From Terribacillus aidingensis (GTDB taxonomy: Bacteria > Bacillota > Bacilli > Bacillales > Amphibacillaceae): a stretch of DNA of 64,000 nt. Under the pieces are notes generated by a model, which was given only the letters and a program-made list of their open reading frames with translations, had not been told where the DNA came from and did no database searches. Shown here in pieces: positions 43,030-52,402 of this stretch. The DNA lies in contig NZ_CP159996.1 in assembly GCF_040703035.1 (NCBI RefSeq), positions 2,762,001 through 2,826,000 on the forward strand, given 5' to 3'. Position 1 is the stretch's first letter; the number at the start of each line of letters is the position of its first letter. Both the position numbers and the translations under genes were made by a program.

Positions 43030-45063
43030 TTGATTCGGATTCCGATAGCCAGTTGGCAGAGGTGGCTCCGGCCCAAAAGGCTGGCAGCTGTCATTCTTGG
43101 AAGCATGATAACTGCCATCGGCGGACTGCTCCTCATTTGTTATCTGATGGGCCCTCCGGCGATGACAAATAAATGGAGTACAACATTCTATGCGAACGAC
43201 AGCACAATCCTCGGTGAACAGTATGGCAACACACAGAAACGCTGGATCGCCTTGGACGAAGTTTCTCCGCATTTGATTCATGCGACTATCTTGGCAGAAG
43301 ACAAAAATTTCTACAAACATCATGGTTTTGCCTGGAAACGTATATTTGCTGCCGCCATGCAAGACATCAAGGCTGGCGCCAAGGTTGAAGGAGCCAGTAC
43401 CATTACCCAGCAATATGCCAAAAACCTTTACTTAACGAATGATAAGACATGGACTCGAAAATTCAAAGAAGCAATATACAGTATCCGCTTAGAAATGTTT
43501 TACTCGAAGGATGAAATATTGGAAGGCTATCTTAATACGATTTATTACGGGCATGGGATGTATGGTATCCAAGCAGCGAGCGATTACTATATGGATAAAG
43601 ATCCCGGCAGTTTAACAGCTGCTGAAGCCGCACTGCTTGCCGGCATACCAAAGGGGCCATCCTACTATTCCCCATTTCAAAATAAAGAGCTTGCTGATGA
43701 AAGGCAGGAATATATTTACGGACTGCTGCAGGATGCAGGTTATATCACAGAACCCGAATCACTTCCCGCTGTGTCGCTGTCGACAGAACAGGAACGGGAA
43801 ACAATTAGACGTGCCGGTTATTTTCAGGACTATATTACAGATGAATTAGCCGAGGTTCTGGGGATGGATAAGGATGAGGCTGTAGCTTCTGGATATCATG
43901 TCTATACAACGATGGATTCTGACCATCAGCTTAAACTCGAGACGCAAATAGCTGATACGATTCCGGCTGATACAGAACTGCAGACAGGAGCCATTGCAAT
44001 GGACCCAGATTCTGGTGCAATTACAGCTATGGTCGGCGGAACTGATTACAAGTTGAGCACATATAACAGAGCTACTACTAGTAAACGTATGCCGGGCTCC
44101 TCGTTTAAGCCTTTTGTCTATTACACTGCCTTGAAAAATGGTTTTACACCAATGACACAGTTAAGAAGCGAAGAAACGACCTTTGAGCTGCCAGATGGCG
44201 GCGAATATGCTCCTGGTAATTTTCACGGCTATTATGCAAATGAGGAAATCACGATGGCAGAAGCTATCGCGATGTCGGATAATATTTATGCGGTGAAAAC
44301 GAATTTAATGGTTGGCGCGGAGAAAGTCGCTGCGGATGCCAAGAAGCTTGGAATAACAAGTAATTTACAGGCGGTCCCGTCCCTAGCCCTCGGAACTTCG
44401 CCGGTATCTGTTGAAGAAATGGGCGTTGCCTACAGCCGGATAGCCAACGGTGGTAAACAGATAGAGAGCTATACGATTGAAAAAATCGTCGATCGCAACG
44501 GGAAGACTATTTATACTCATAAACCGCAGAAAACCAAAAGCAAGCTGGATAAAAAAAGACTGTTCGTGCTCACGGATCTCATGACAGGTATGTTCGATGA
44601 TTCGCTTAGCAGCTATATGCGCGTCACAGGAGCATCAATCAAGGATCAGCTGAGCCGGCCATACGCAGGCAAATCTGGAACGACAACGACGGATAGCTGG
44701 ATGGTCGGATTCAGCCCTGACTTAGTGACAGCGGTCTGGACCGGCTATGATGACAACCGCTCCATGGAGAAAGTAAAGGAATTGGCCTACAGCAAGGAAA
44801 TTTGGGCAGGCTTTATGGAAGCAGCCCATCAGGGCGAACCAATCAAAGCATTCCGCCCTCCTGCAGGCGTACGCGGCGTATTTGTTGATCCTGATTCCGG
44901 CTTCCTTTCTACGTCGTATTGTGAAAAGCGCCGATTCACTTACTTTGTACGAGGGACGGAGCCAAAGCTATACTGCCGGCCTGATTTGGATGAGTTTCCT
45001 CTCCGGCAAGATCAGAAAGAACCGATGAATAGACGGAAACGCTGGTTCGATTGGCTATTTTAA
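43030..45063 (+). CDS. pbpG: Class A penicillin-binding protein (PbpG/PBP2d-like)
   Basis: 677 residues. Membrane anchor about 19-40, glycosyltransferase domain (about 62-230: AEDKNFYKHHGF, GASTITQQYAKNLYL), transpeptidase with SxxK in MPGSSFKPF, SDN in AMSDNIY, and KSGTT. Makes spore peptidoglycan in B. subtilis (PBP2d, sigma F). TTG start 43030; later ATGs would cut the anchor. Between speE and ywhD, as in B. subtilis. Confidence 0.92.
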   Translation: MIRIPIASWQRWLRPKRLAAVILGSMITAIGGLLLICYLMGPPAMTNKWSTTFYANDSTILGEQYGNTQKRWIALDEVSPHLIHATILAEDKNFYKHHGFAWKRIFAAAMQDIKAGAKVEGASTITQQYAKNLYLTNDKTWTRKFKEAIYSIRLEMFYSKDEILEGYLNTIYYGHGMYGIQAASDYYMDKDPGSLTAAEAALLAGIPKGPSYYSPFQNKELADERQEYIYGLLQDAGYITEPESLPAVSLSTEQERETIRRAGYFQDYITDELAEVLGMDKDEAVASGYHVYTTMDSDHQLKLETQIADTIPADTELQTGAIAMDPDSGAITAMVGGTDYKLSTYNRATTSKRMPGSSFKPFVYYTALKNGFTPMTQLRSEETTFELPDGGEYAPGNFHGYYANEEITMAEAIAMSDNIYAVKTNLMVGAEKVAADAKKLGITSNLQAVPSLALGTSPVSVEEMGVAYSRIANGGKQIESYTIEKIVDRNGKTIYTHKPQKTKSKLDKKRLFVLTDLMTGMFDDSLSSYMRVTGASIKDQLSRPYAGKSGTTTTDSWMVGFSPDLVTAVWTGYDDNRSMEKVKELAYSKEIWAGFMEAAHQGEPIKAFRPPAGVRGVFVDPDSGFLSTSYCEKRRFTYFVRGTEPKLYCRPDLDEFPLRQDQKEPMNRRKRWFDWLF

Positions 45064-45103
45064 TAGGAAAAGCCGCTGTCCTCCTTGAGGACAGCGGCTT
45101 TCA
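45064..45103. terminator. Bidirectional terminator between pbpG and ywhD
   Basis: Stem AAAGCCGCTGTCCT/AGGACAGCGGCTTT, short loop, convergent genes on both sides. Confidence 0.92.
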
Positions 45104-45104
45104 T

Positions 45105-45605
45105 TTATTGCAATTGATTTTCTAAATCCTTCGGTGACCTGCTCCAGAATTCCGGCTTGTATTCCTTAAGGAAATCCAGCAGCAATCCCTTCGATAGCTC
45201 ATCCATATGCTCGAGCACGTACTTCCCTTTCATGGATTGCTCCATATGCTTCACATGCTCCGGCATTGATTTATAGGCGATACGATTCGGTCGATCGACG
45301 AGGATCTCGCTGGCAGCAGCTCCAAAATAATAAGGGCCATCCCCGCCATTTTGCACGGTTACCCAGACAATCCAATACAGCTTCCCGTCTTGTACCTTAT
45401 CCTTCTCATGCTGGAAACGTACGCGTCTTTCCACTTGACTGCGGGCGTGCATCGCCGCCATGTCCACGTACGCTGTTTTCTCGTGTGGATCAACGATGAC
45501 CGGACTCATATTTTCCAGACTGATGGAACCGACCCCATATCCCCCGTGACCATCTGTAGAATCATCCTTCATGATCGTGAAAGCATTATTTTTCTTCTTT
45601 TCCAC
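45105..45605 (-). CDS. ywhD: YwhD family protein
   Basis: 166 residues, cytosolic, conserved in Bacillales near pbpG. Visible: NAFTIMKDDSTDGHGGYGVGS at the start, AYVDMAAMHARSQVERRVRF and YYFGAAASEI. Function is unknown. The B. subtilis neighbour ywhC (membrane metallopeptidase) is not here. Confidence 0.88.
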   Translation of the reverse strand: MEKKKNNAFTIMKDDSTDGHGGYGVGSISLENMSPVIVDPHEKTAYVDMAAMHARSQVERRVRFQHEKDKVQDGKLYWIVWVTVQNGGDGPYYFGAAASEILVDRPNRIAYKSMPEHVKHMEQSMKGKYVLEHMDELSKGLLLDFLKEYKPEFWSRSPKDLENQLQ

Positions 45606-45654
45606 GTATACCGCTCCCTCGACTTTTGCTTCTATAGTAGCATGTGTCGGATTA

Positions 45655-46917
45655 TTACTTCAATTCAATTGTTTTATCATGGAAGCGGAAAGCATTGGTT
45701 GAGACGACAGTTGATGCGGCAGCTTGGGTCAGAATTGTTTTCGATATCTTTTCTTTCTTTGGAAGATTAATCCCGAGTCTCCTTAACTCAACCCCTTTCA
45801 ATCCGTCCACCATCAGTTGAACACAGCCAATCAATAGCAGGTATGCCAGTAAGATACTGATTGTATAAAAACCCTGCCCCGTCATTAGCATATAGCGGAG
45901 AAAGGAAATCTGAGAAGACCATTCACTAGTGGCTGGAGAACCAGAGAAGCCCTCTTCCCCAGGCACCGTACCACCGAAATACAACTGAAACACACCTAAA
46001 TGGATGAATAGGACTATTACTTGAAGTGTTTGCTGGCCGAAAAGGATATAACATCTAATTTTGATCTGCGGCCACACATGTTTTCTTAAAAGCTGCAAGC
46101 GGCTCGCTCCAAGGACAACTCCGCTTGTTACGTATGCACTTGATAGGGATTGATGTATTTCCTTTCCTAACAGTATGGTAGTTAGCGGTAATACTAACAG
46201 GAACAGAATCACTATTTGCCATATGATCTTCTCTGGAAATGACAGTATCGAGTCCGGCGCAATAATTGGCGTTAAAAGCATTATCGCTAACAAAGACTGC
46301 GGCACATAATGTAATCCATCTGCCAGTTGGTCCAGGAACTTCCGGATCCTTGCTGGCATTAGCAGGACGCAGGGAATAGCAAGTAAGAACCCACCTCCGA
46401 TCCGCAATGCAGCGACCAGCAAAGTGAATCCGATTGTATACTTAGCACCTGCCAACAGCACATCATCCAAATGCCTCCCCAGTCGATCCGTTCCCAGCCA
46501 ATAGTCTTCTCCCGGTCCAAACGGCGCTTTTTGTACCATATTACCCGCATTATCATATTGATAGTGATCCACATTGATAACCGGATCCGCTGCTAGCGAA
46601 TATATACAGCTGCTGATAAACAGCAAGGCAATCAACGCGAAACCCACGATGAACTTTTTATTTCTATAGATCTTTTGATTATGTGAAACTCTAGCGAATG
46701 GTATGCGGTTTCCATTGCTCCTTGTTCCAAACAGCGGTGCCGCCTTCCATGCAGGTGCGGAGGAAATTCCTGACTTTCGTCCGAAGATCATTTCTGCAAT
46801 GGAATAGATGAAATAGAATGGCACAAAGAATGCTGCTAGGATAAAGAAAAAAATGATACTCTGTACTGGTTGCAGCAGCATCTCTTTCAAGATACTTGTA
46901 ATACCGTACAGATTCAT
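45655..46917 (-). CDS. Peptide-type ABC permease: end of an OppB-like part fused to an OppC-like part
   Basis: 420 residues from an internal ATG. The first 50 residues are the last helix of an OppB-like permease whose start is in the next ORF, in another frame. Then comes a 45-residue basic linker and an OppC-like permease: helix near 89-105, YWLGTDRLGRHLDD (cf. FGTDxLGRD), and a coupling loop TSGVVLGASRLQLLRKHVWP. About nine helices. No ATPase or binding protein is nearby, so it may depend on one elsewhere or be decayed. The upstream frame reads EAILFRHVLPNILPSAFLHT before this start, then a TAG. Confidence 0.75.
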   Translation of the reverse strand: MNLYGITSILKEMLLQPVQSIIFFFILAAFFVPFYFIYSIAEMIFGRKSGISSAPAWKAAPLFGTRSNGNRIPFARVSHNQKIYRNKKFIVGFALIALLFISSCIYSLAADPVINVDHYQYDNAGNMVQKAPFGPGEDYWLGTDRLGRHLDDVLLAGAKYTIGFTLLVAALRIGGGFLLAIPCVLLMPARIRKFLDQLADGLHYVPQSLLAIMLLTPIIAPDSILSFPEKIIWQIVILFLLVLPLTTILLGKEIHQSLSSAYVTSGVVLGASRLQLLRKHVWPQIKIRCYILFGQQTLQVIVLFIHLGVFQLYFGGTVPGEEGFSGSPATSEWSSQISFLRYMLMTGQGFYTISILLAYLLLIGCVQLMVDGLKGVELRRLGINLPKKEKISKTILTQAAASTVVSTNAFRFHDKTIELK

Positions 46918-46924
46918 TAAATAT

Positions 46925-47608
46925 TCAATCGCTGGCAGTGCTGAGAGCGTAGCCCAAGTAATGACTTTTGTATGCAGGAAAGCAGATGGCAGGATATTCG
47001 GTAAGACATGACGGAATAGAATAGCCTCCTATCCCCTTACTTTTCGCTAATAGTACATAGTCCTTTTGCTGCTCCTCTTCCAGCGTAGACAGTACGATAC
47101 GGTAGAAGGTTACAAAAGGCAGAATCGCTAATATCAGAATCGGCAGAACATAGATTTCTTCTTGTCCTACAGAGCTGAAACGGAATAGTAAAAAACCGAA
47201 TTGTTTATAAAAGAAAACAACAAATAATTGGATACCGAAAGCTAATATGACATCCGGGATGGATTCAAGCAGATAACCCAGCCGCTTAAATGGGAAGACG
47301 ACTTTGTTTGGCAGCAGACAAGAAACGACTGCAAACAGCAACCCTCCAATAAATCCAGTCAACAATGCTCCAAACAGGATTGCCATGGAGTACGACATCG
47401 CAGGAGCAAGATAATCGAATAATGGATAAACCCGTCCATAACCTTGATCATATACCCAACGGGAAGGGTCTAGTATTTGCTCAACTAAAACAGCAACCGC
47501 ACGGAAATAGCCCGATGAATCCGGCATGAATAGTGATGGGACACAGCTTATCATTACAAGTCCAACCAAACCAACAAACAGATAACCTACAAAAGAGACA
47601 GCTCGCAT
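46925..47608 (-). CDS. OppB-like ABC permease, 5' part, frameshifted
   Basis: 227 residues. N-terminal helix, periplasmic stretch, and at least four more helices lead into the coupling loop KDYVLLAKSKGI, after which the frame shifts near 47026-47032 and about 34 unrelated residues are added to a TGA at 46925. The expected continuation (EAILFRHVLPN) lies one frame over and runs without stop into the 45655-46917 ORF. So the ancestral gene was either one B-C fusion of about 650 residues or two; here it is broken, unless it is a sequencing error. Confidence 0.7.
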   Translation of the reverse strand: MRAVSFVGYLFVGLVGLVMISCVPSLFMPDSSGYFRAVAVLVEQILDPSRWVYDQGYGRVYPLFDYLAPAMSYSMAILFGALLTGFIGGLLFAVVSCLLPNKVVFPFKRLGYLLESIPDVILAFGIQLFVVFFYKQFGFLLFRFSSVGQEEIYVLPILILAILPFVTFYRIVLSTLEEEQQKDYVLLAKSKGIGGYSIPSCLTEYPAICFPAYKSHYLGYALSTASD

Positions 47609-47867
47609 TCATCCCACTCTTCTTCCTCATGATATTTAGTGCCTTTTCAAAATTCCATTATATTATAATTTTCTGTTAATTATATACAAAAATGTAAGAT
47701 TACTAAACAGGAATGTGCAAAATGGACAAATATTCGGCAGAAAGTACACAATTCAATAAGCCCTTCTGCATGTAAGCCATCTAAATAAGGATCAACACCA
47801 CAGTAGGATTATGGCAAGTTCGAATCGGGAAAAGTACTCACGCAGCAACAATTGAAAGGGGAATTTT

Positions 47868-48602
47868 ATGTATTTTTGGCTTAGCTTGATTTTCGCAGCG
47901 GGGTTTGCACTTATTCATTACTGTTCTAAATATATGAGTTTTCTAAAGGAAACACCTCGGAGCAAGTTCCTGTCGGTTTCTGCGGGAATTGCTGTCGCTT
48001 ATGTATTTGTGCATCTTCTCCCTGAGTTGAATACTTATCAGGAACAATTGGAAGCTGAACTTGGAGATAGTGTATGGCGCTATGCAGAACATCATATTTA
48101 TATTGTTGCTTTGATTGGTTTGGTACTTTTCTATGGATTGGAAAGAATGGTGACAGTATCGAAACATACAGATAGACTCAAAGATCCCGAAGCGGCCGGA
48201 TCAGGTATTTTCTGGCTGCATATCAGTTCTTTCTTTTTATATAACGCTATTATAGGCTACTTGCTGGTACGGGAAGAGTATGAGTCTCCCCTCGGGATGT
48301 TGTTTTACTTTCTTGCTTTAGGTGTCCACTTCATTACCAATGACCGGAGCCTGCGGAGTGACCACAAGCGTATTTATGATAGATATGGAAGAATACTTCT
48401 CACTGGAGCAATTCTAATAGGATGGTTGATCGGTATTTTAACCGAATTGAACGAAGCTGCAATCTCGATCCTCAATGCCTTTATTGCAGGCGGTATCGTA
48501 TTGAATGTACTGAAAGAAGAGCTTCCTGAGGAACGGGAAAGCAGTATCGGAAGCTTTCTGATTGGTGCAGTCGGTTATACCATATTGTTATTACTGGTTT
48601 AA
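47868..48602 (+). CDS. ZIP-like multi-pass membrane protein
   Basis: 244 residues, about eight hydrophobic helices. The segment VSAGIAVAYVFVHLLPEL resembles the first helices of ZIP-type metal transporters, but the metal-binding HN/HE motifs of helices 4 and 5 are replaced (FFLYNAIIGY, KEELPEE). Function unknown. ATG 47868 follows AAAGGGG. The 259-bp region before it shows only AT-rich sequence. Confidence 0.6.
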   Translation: MYFWLSLIFAAGFALIHYCSKYMSFLKETPRSKFLSVSAGIAVAYVFVHLLPELNTYQEQLEAELGDSVWRYAEHHIYIVALIGLVLFYGLERMVTVSKHTDRLKDPEAAGSGIFWLHISSFFLYNAIIGYLLVREEYESPLGMLFYFLALGVHFITNDRSLRSDHKRIYDRYGRILLTGAILIGWLIGILTELNEAAISILNAFIAGGIVLNVLKEELPEERESSIGSFLIGAVGYTILLLLV

Positions 48603-48641
48603 GTAAAAGAGCGAAGGATCATGCGGATCCTTCGCTCTTTT
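48603..48641. terminator. Bidirectional terminator between ZIP-like gene and ywgA
   Basis: AAAGAGCGAAGGATC/GATCCTTCGCTCTTT stem with ATGCG loop, between convergent genes. Confidence 0.92.
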
Positions 48642-49144
48642 CATGCTTGCTGCTTTTTTAGCGTATGGATGAATTCCCAAGCTTGGGTCATCTCTTCGTC
48701 TGTATAATTTTGTTTCTTTTTTACTGTCCGTACTTTTTCCTCTACTTCATCCTGCGGAAGCTCTTCGAAATACAGCATCGTGGAAACCAACTCCAGGAAT
48801 CGGGAGCTCTTTTCTTTCAGCAGGCGGATAGCCTCCTGATAATCAGGGAATTGATTATCATAATGTGTGAGAAACTGTTGGCCTTCCTCCGTAATTGTAT
48901 AACGGTATTGGAAATAGCTGCTTTTATCCTCTTTTGTCTCTTTGATCAGACCGAGGTTGCTCAGTTCATCCACACGCAGGGATAATTCCTCCGAATAGGG
49001 ACCGAAAAGATGGAATTCATATTTTTCACCGAACGGAATACCATTTTTCTTCAGTATGTAAATCATCTTCTGTAGTTTCTTTCTTCCTACCACTTCTTCT
49101 ACGGAAGAAAAAAATTGCAGGAGATTTGCGTGGTTGGCTAGCAT
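48641..49144 (-). CDS. ywgA: YwgA family protein (winged-helix-like)
   Basis: 167 residues. Contains a likely winged-helix segment (GRKKLQKMIYILKKNGIPF, SLRVDELSNLGLIKE) and a helical end; family function unknown. 12 bp after ywfO, so co-transcribed. Length equals B. subtilis YwgA (166). Confidence 0.85.
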   Translation of the reverse strand: MLANHANLLQFFSSVEEVVGRKKLQKMIYILKKNGIPFGEKYEFHLFGPYSEELSLRVDELSNLGLIKETKEDKSSYFQYRYTITEEGQQFLTHYDNQFPDYQEAIRLLKEKSSRFLELVSTMLYFEELPQDEVEEKVRTVKKKQNYTDEEMTQAWEFIHTLKKQQA

Positions 49145-49156
49145 AGCTGCTCCTCC

Positions 49157-50452
49157 TTATTGGAATAAAATCTCATAAATCCGTTGCTTCTGTTGACTGT
49201 CATCCGGCAGTGCTTCCAGAATGTCCTGAGGGAAATATAATTTATGGTCTGTTCGTTTCTTACCCGAAATCGCTTCGACAATATCCGATTGGCGCGATAA
49301 TTCCTTCAATTTCCCATTAGGCAATTGTAAGTGAATCGGCAAGCGCTCCTCTTCCTCGCCTGGACGGTAGAAGTCATAAGGCAAATCAGATGAAGAATCA
49401 TCAATCAGATAATATTCCGGATCGATTCCTACTTCGCTGAAGAGCCTGGACAGTTCGACCATCTCTTTCATATGCAGGAGCGGATTGAACTCGATATACT
49501 TGAATAATCGGCGATTCAGGAATCTCTCACACAAGTCTCTTAGTATATCATCATCTTCTTCAAGCCAAGCCTGGAAATAGAAGGATGTGACATTTTCATC
49601 AAGCCGTATATAATCGTCCAAGGTAACATTTTCATCAAACAAGGAAATGAAGTGCTGCGGTCGCAGCTTGAATGTATAATCACTTTTATAGAGCGCTTTT
49701 GCACGATGTAATATCTTCGTCAGAATCACTTCCGCACTGCGTGTTACAGGGTGGAAATATACTTGCCAATACATCTGATAGCGGCTCATGATATAATCTT
49801 CGACCGCATGCATGCCGGACTCTTTGATTACGACCTGATCTTCACGTGGACGCATCACACGAAGTATGCGCTCCATATCAAAATGTCCATAGCTGACACC
49901 TGTGAAATAAGCGTCACGCTGCAGATAATCCATCCTGTCTGCATCAATTTGGCTTGAAATGATACTGACAATCAATTTGTCATCATAAGTCTTATTAATG
50001 ACTTCGGCTACTTTTTTAGGAAAACTTGCACTCACTTTCCGCAGCACATGATTGACCCCTGTATCCCCCAGGATAATCTTGCGGGTGAATTCCTCATGAT
50101 CCAATCCGAAAACCTTTTCAAAGGAATGGGAATAAGGGCCATGACCAAGATCGTGGAGCAAAGCAGCACATAAAAGCAGCAGCCGCTGTTCCTTTTTCCA
50201 ATTCTTGCGGTTCTCGAAATTGTTCACAATCCGTCTGACTATCTCATAAACCCCTAGGGAATGATTGAAACGGCTGTGTTCGGCACCATGAAACGTCATA
50301 TAAGAGGTTCCAAGCTGCTTGATTCTGCGAAGCCGCTGGAATTCTGGCGTCGCAATCAGATCCCATATCACCCTGTCACGGACATGTACATAACGATGCA
50401 CAGGATCTTTGAAAACTTTTTCTTCATCTAGCTTTTCATCTCGATACGCCAT
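49157..50452 (-). CDS. ywfO: HD-domain phosphohydrolase YwfO
   Basis: 431 residues. HD superfamily hydrolase: metal ligands His in EHSRFNHSLG, HD in LLHDLGHGPYSHSFE and Asp in SSQIDADRMDYLQRD. Related to dNTP triphosphohydrolases (SAMHD1-like). Substrate unproven here; dGTPase-like activity is known for relatives. Ordinary length. Confidence 0.9.
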   Translation of the reverse strand: MAYRDEKLDEEKVFKDPVHRYVHVRDRVIWDLIATPEFQRLRRIKQLGTSYMTFHGAEHSRFNHSLGVYEIVRRIVNNFENRKNWKKEQRLLLLCAALLHDLGHGPYSHSFEKVFGLDHEEFTRKIILGDTGVNHVLRKVSASFPKKVAEVINKTYDDKLIVSIISSQIDADRMDYLQRDAYFTGVSYGHFDMERILRVMRPREDQVVIKESGMHAVEDYIMSRYQMYWQVYFHPVTRSAEVILTKILHRAKALYKSDYTFKLRPQHFISLFDENVTLDDYIRLDENVTSFYFQAWLEEDDDILRDLCERFLNRRLFKYIEFNPLLHMKEMVELSRLFSEVGIDPEYYLIDDSSSDLPYDFYRPGEEEERLPIHLQLPNGKLKELSRQSDIVEAISGKKRTDHKLYFPQDILEALPDDSQQKQRIYEILFQ

Positions 50453-50636
50453 TTCCTCTGCCTCACTTTATGTCATTCTGTCTCGTATTTTTTTGTCCAA
50501 TAGAATTAGTTTATAAAATATCGGCTCCCCAGTAAATAACCAAAAGTAATTTTTACTCGTTTCTTGTCTACCCTATTCTTTGCTATACTATGTATTGGCG
50601 TTTAACGCCATTCAGCTGAAAAGGAGCGCGTTCTAC

Positions 50637-51461
50637 GTGTTACATACATTACTTCAAACATCTGAATTCCGTATTATTGATCATTCCGGTGAAGACGGTC
50701 CCGAACAGGCGATGGCCTCCTTCGCGATAGACGATGCATTGGCTATTTCTGTCGGCGAAAATTCGGCTCCGCCAACTGCAAGGATGTGGATCCATGACCG
50801 CACGATTATGCTCGGCATACCTGATTCCCGTCTGCCTTATATCAAGGAGGGAATATCTTATTTGCAGGAAAAGGGCTATAAAGCAGTCGTCCGAAACTCT
50901 GGCGGACTAGCTGTGCTGCTGGATAAAGGCGTTGTCAACCTATCCTTCATTTTCCCGGATGCCAAGCAAATCGGAATCCATGACGGGTATCAAGCAATGG
51001 TTTCCTTCATCCAATATATCTTCCAGGATCTTACCGATAAAATCGAGGCATTCGAGGTAGTCGGTTCTTATTGTCCCGGCACCTATGATCTGAGCATAGA
51101 CGGCCGGAAATTTGCCGGTATCTCCCAGCGCAGGGTGAAAGACGGTTCTGCCGTCCAAATTTACTTATGTGTAGATGGAAGCGGCGCGTCACGTGCAGAA
51201 ATCGTTAGAGGATTCTATGAAAGGGCTAAAAAGAAAGCGGAAACTCGCTTCACCTTCCCTGATGTAGTGCCGGAAACGATGGCATCATTGGAAGAATTGC
51301 TCCAAGTTACTCTTACTAGCGAACAAGTTTGTAGACGGATTGCTGATGGCCTTGCATCTATCACGAACATCAATCCTACTGCTGAGATGACGGAACGAGA
51401 AGTTCAGCTGCAGCAGGAACGGATGAAGCTGATGCGTGCCCGTAATGAGAATTTCCAATAA
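50637..51461 (+). CDS. lipL: Octanoyl-[GcvH]:protein N-octanoyltransferase LipL
   Basis: 274 residues. Amidotransferase that moves octanoyl from GcvH to E2 subunits, a Bacillus-type lipoate pathway step. LplA/LipB fold with VVRNSGGLAVLLDKGVVNLS, the nucleophile Cys146 in VGSYCPGTYDLS and Lys158 in GRKFAGISQRR. GTG 50637 is ten bases after AAGGAG; earlier ATG lacks a site. B. subtilis has ywfL at the same place, near pta and hemQ. Confidence 0.92.
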   Translation: MLHTLLQTSEFRIIDHSGEDGPEQAMASFAIDDALAISVGENSAPPTARMWIHDRTIMLGIPDSRLPYIKEGISYLQEKGYKAVVRNSGGLAVLLDKGVVNLSFIFPDAKQIGIHDGYQAMVSFIQYIFQDLTDKIEAFEVVGSYCPGTYDLSIDGRKFAGISQRRVKDGSAVQIYLCVDGSGASRAEIVRGFYERAKKKAETRFTFPDVVPETMASLEELLQVTLTSEQVCRRIADGLASITNINPTAEMTEREVQLQQERMKLMRARNENFQ

Positions 51462-51500
51462 AAAACCGCTGACCGATTATCGGTTCAGCGGTTTTCTTCT
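51461..51500. terminator. Bidirectional terminator between lipL and the LOV gene
   Basis: AAAACCGCTGA-CCG/CGG-TTCAGCGGTTTT stem between convergent genes. Confidence 0.9.
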
Positions 51501-52291
51501 TTTTCCAAAAAGGTTAAGGCTTGTTTAACCGAAGAAAAGAACTTAATGTTCTGATCACTGAAATCTGCTTGACGTACACTTTCCATGGCCATTTTCGGAT
51601 GGAAGCCAGTGACAATCAGACGTGTACCCATCATATCCAGCAGCTGATGCAAGCGCAGTACACCATGATGGACACCGCTATGGAAGTGACTGATTCCTTG
51701 CAAATCAAGAAGGAAATTCCGCTCTCCTGACTGTTGAACATGTTCTCCTACTCGTTCCAATATCTGATTCAGTCTGCGATCATCGACATCCCCAATCAAT
51801 GGTAGAATCGATGTCGTATCCGTGATTGGGACAATAGGCGTGGATAAACGGGAAACTTCCTCCAAGTAACGGGAAACAAGCTCTTCGTTTTGCTTTCGCT
51901 GTGTCACGTCTTTCTGGACACCAACAAAGAACGTCTTCTGCTCACTTTCCAAAAAGATAGGATAGATCTCCAGCTCGTTCCAGAACATCTCACCGTTCTT
52001 GCGGTAATTTTTCAGTTCGACCACAACAGCTTTTTCATTTCGTATTGCATTCCGAACAGCAGCAACATCTTCTTTTTTCGTATCTTCCCCTTGAAGAAAA
52101 CGGCAATTATGGCCGATAATCTCTTCAGAGGGATAACCGGTAAGTTCTTCGAAACCTTTGTTTGTATAAATAATCGGATTATCAGGAAGTGAGGGGTCTG
52201 TGATTACCACTCCTGCTCCTACGTAATCGATGGCATGCTTCACAAACTGATCTGTTACTTCGGATGAATAGCGGATATCTTTGCCCAACAA
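51485..52291 (-). CDS. pfyP: Blue-light photoreceptor, LOV-STAS (YtvA/PfyP-like)
   Basis: 268 residues (YtvA 261). LOV domain about 15-130: photo-active Cys63 in GHNCRFLQG that forms the flavin adduct, and Asn/Gln flavin contacts in VELKNYRKNGEMFWNEL; J-alpha linker; STAS domain about 150-262 (LLDLQGISHFHSG). YtvA feeds blue light into the sigma B stressosome. TTG start 52291 after AAAGGAG. In B. subtilis it is far from pta; here it lies between lipL and pta. Confidence 0.9.
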   Translation of the reverse strand: MLGKDIRYSSEVTDQFVKHAIDYVGAGVVITDPSLPDNPIIYTNKGFEELTGYPSEEIIGHNCRFLQGEDTKKEDVAAVRNAIRNEKAVVVELKNYRKNGEMFWNELEIYPIFLESEQKTFFVGVQKDVTQRKQNEELVSRYLEEVSRLSTPIVPITDTTSILPLIGDVDDRRLNQILERVGEHVQQSGERNFLLDLQGISHFHSGVHHGVLRLHQLLDMMGTRLIVTGFHPKMAMESVRQADFSDQNIKFFSSVKQALTFLEKEENR

Positions 52292-52358
52292 ATACTCACT
52301 CCTTTTGCATCTGAGACAAGGCTATTCTACTATACTTGAGCTGGAAAAACAAAACAAA

Positions 52359-52393
52359 CAAAAAAGAAGCCTCCCTTTATGAGAGGCTTCTTT
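52359..52393 (-). terminator. Intrinsic terminator of pta
   Basis: Stem AAAGAAGCCTC/GAGGCTTCTTT followed by TTTTTTG on the minus strand. Confidence 0.92.
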
Positions 52394-52402
52394 CCTATAT
52401 GC

